Below the pieces are notes generated by a model. It had not been told where the DNA came from. It did no database searches and worked only from the letters and a program-made list of their open reading frames with translations. Of a stretch of DNA of 64,000 bases, positions 58,701-61,700 are shown one piece after another. A program made the position numbers and the translations under genes. Each line of letters starts with the position of its first letter. Positions within the stretch are counted from its first letter, which is position 1. Location: the NCBI GenBank assembly GCA_032622095.1, contig CP136064.1:252092484-252156483 (forward strand), in the 5' to 3' direction. The DNA comes from Siphonodentalium dalli. Taxonomy: Eukaryota; Mollusca; Scaphopoda; Gadilida; Siphonodentaliidae.

Positions 58701-61700
58701 ACATATCGTGCTTGTATAAAGGTAGCTCAGGTATTTTTATCTGCCTATTTTGATATGGGAAATATTTCAAAAGCGGAATATTATTATGTGTATTTTGGAG
58801 CGCAAACCACCATGTGGCTTAAAAAAATTTATTTAGTAAGTAGAAAATTATAAATTACTATATTATGATCTTGAATCATAAACAATCTGCAAATTGTCAA
58901 GAAGGAGAATAACTGACAAAACAGGAGTTCTGAGCTCAGCTCTAAGTTGACATGTATGATAATTCATGTGGGAAGTCCAAACATTCACATTAAATGGACA
59001 AAAGGCCTTCAAAGTGGGTTAAAGTGAAATAACATAAAAGTCTGTAATACAACTATCATCAACAAGAACATGAAAAAAATAGATTGACTTTGTTCTTATT
59101 TTCATTATTAATAACTCTCCAGTAATGAGATTAAATTCACATGTCAAAACCATGTTAATGAAACAGTGGAATTATCTATACACATGTACTAATAAAACTC
59201 AATTTTGTTTGTTTGTTTGTATGTTTGTTTGTTTGTCCGCTTATAGGCGACCAAACGGCTGTACTATCGGAGCTGAAAATTTGCATATATGAGTAATTTG
59301 ACCCGGGGAGCTTTATTAGTAGATAAGTCCTGTTCACCTCAGATGTCTTAAAAGGGCACTAATAATTATTTTATATATATATTGGCTAAAGACGACCAAA
59401 CAGTTGGACCCTCGGATCTGAATACTTGTATATATGCATAATTCATACCCTGTGAATCTTATTAAATAGGTCATGTTGACCTCAGATGTATTAAAAGGGC
59501 ACTACTAATTAATTTAACTAAATAATGAACTATACCCAAAATCTTTGCAATCTGGTTGGCGAAAAATTGAAACACAGGGATAAATGGACCCATAAAGTGT
59601 CATGAGATAGAGGCTGTTGAGCTCAGATGACTTAAAGGGGAAAATGTGAGCAATAATGAGCGTTTCTTATCAGCTTAGATATGTAGAAACATTCCTTCAG
59701 ATGGGTCACCTGAGCAGGGGGACTAATAAATTATATTGTCAATAAAGAGTGTTTATTATTAGCCCAAACGCTATGTTGGAAACTTGGTGAATAAAATTAA
59801 AATGACGGAAAGCACTAATAATTAGCAATAAAGAGACTTTATTATAAAACTTAAACAATAGATGTAACTTTATCTGGAGAGTCGTGCACTAGGTGCTGTT
59901 TACCCCAGATAACTAATAATTATTTTAAATGACTTGAAGGTCCACTAATAAACTACGCACTCTTCACCCGAGCAACACTGGGTACCCCTGCTAGTTACTG
60001 ATAAAGTCCAACTAGTTCAATACTAGTAAGATACCAAAGTTAAATCAAAAGTTGATGGTAAACATTTGAAAAAGTCAAAGCATTGAAAATTATTCTGAAA
60101 ATCATATTCAGAAAAAAACAGTTTCGTTTACATAACAATGGCTTCAACACACAAATTGTTGTTAATGGGGAACAAAGTATATATCTATTTCCATATTTAT
60201 AAAAAGCGGTGATGTTTTTACAGATTTTATATATTTATTTTTTTTGGCCTTGGGTCTCTGTAACTGCAGTCTTCACATTGAGTCGGATTGACATATTCTG
60301 AGCATGGTAGATTTCATTCTATAATCATTGAACAGGAGTGTGAGGGTACAGAAATTAGAGAAAGATATTTTACCATGCGATGTTCGGTCCATTCTTGTGC
60401 ATTGAACTCAATCAGTCCACCAAACTCTACAGTGAGCTGATCAAGCTCTATGTGCTCATAGAACTCATCTGGCTTGTTGCATAGCACCACCTGAACGAAA
60501 CAAGAGTATATAATTCATTAACGTTGTTAAAATTGCCTCATGTATTATGTTTCAGCACCAATATATATAAGGCTAATATTAGAAAAAATGGCTAGATTTA
60601 CATCCCCTCCAAACCCACATTTTAGTTCCCTCCTCATTTTTTTAAAATTTGGATATCTTATACTGCTTCATTATCTAGAACTGTCCAGAACCATATATGT
60701 TTGGAAGAATAAAATATAAAAATTAAATTCGCCTTTTTGCCCAATTTTTCTGAAAAGGTTGGATTTAAATCTAGCAATAAATTTATATTGGCCTAAACAG
60801 AATGCAACACAAATCCTAATGATGAAATTAATTAGCAAAATAGTATTTCATGAAGGCTGAATGATCCAGTCATATATACTGTCCATACATGAAGGCTGAA
60901 TGATCCAGTCATATATACTGTCCATACATGAAGGCTGAATGCTCCATTCATATATACCGTCCATACGTGCAATTGAGTTTGAAAACAAATGAGGCGGTGA
61001 TTAACCCATTCTATCCTGAATGGTTCTCTCAATCAGTTATAAAGGTATATATTGGAATGGTCTATTACTCATCTGGAGGGATATTCAGGCAATATAAGCA
61101 GACGACATATGGACAAATAGATATATCAAGTGCAGAATTATATATTGGTGGGGAAATGTTTTTTATGAAAAATGAAATTATTATCATAAAATGTCATATG
61201 GAAATTAGTCATGTTTCAAATATCGAATTGGAGCTAAATACAATGGTGTATGTGTGGGTATTCAACAAAAGACCATAGGCAATGATAAATATCAGGTATA
61301 TGATCACCACAGGCTGTCCAAACCCCCAAGTTTATTGGTCAAATGTGTTGAAATGTTTCGATAAGATATCAGCAGGAAGTTGTCTGCCAACCTGACCTTT
61401 GCAGTATGTAACCCTGCAAGATAGAGTTTTCCCCCTTGCTATGCTATTGCGATCGAATGTATGTAAACCGGAGTGCAATACAGTTTGACTCGGTGACCCC
61501 ATTTGAACAAATATGTATCCAGATTCTCCCACAGTTAGTCACCTCGCAATTTTTTGATTCGGGTGTCATCACCTGTGCAGTGTGGTTGACAGAAATGTTC
61601 TGATAAGGGTAGGTTCAAGTCCCTGTTGTTCATGTTCTGTCTATGTCCCGTTAGTCGTTTGCAGAGAAGTTGCCCTGTTTCACCAATGTATTGCATTTCG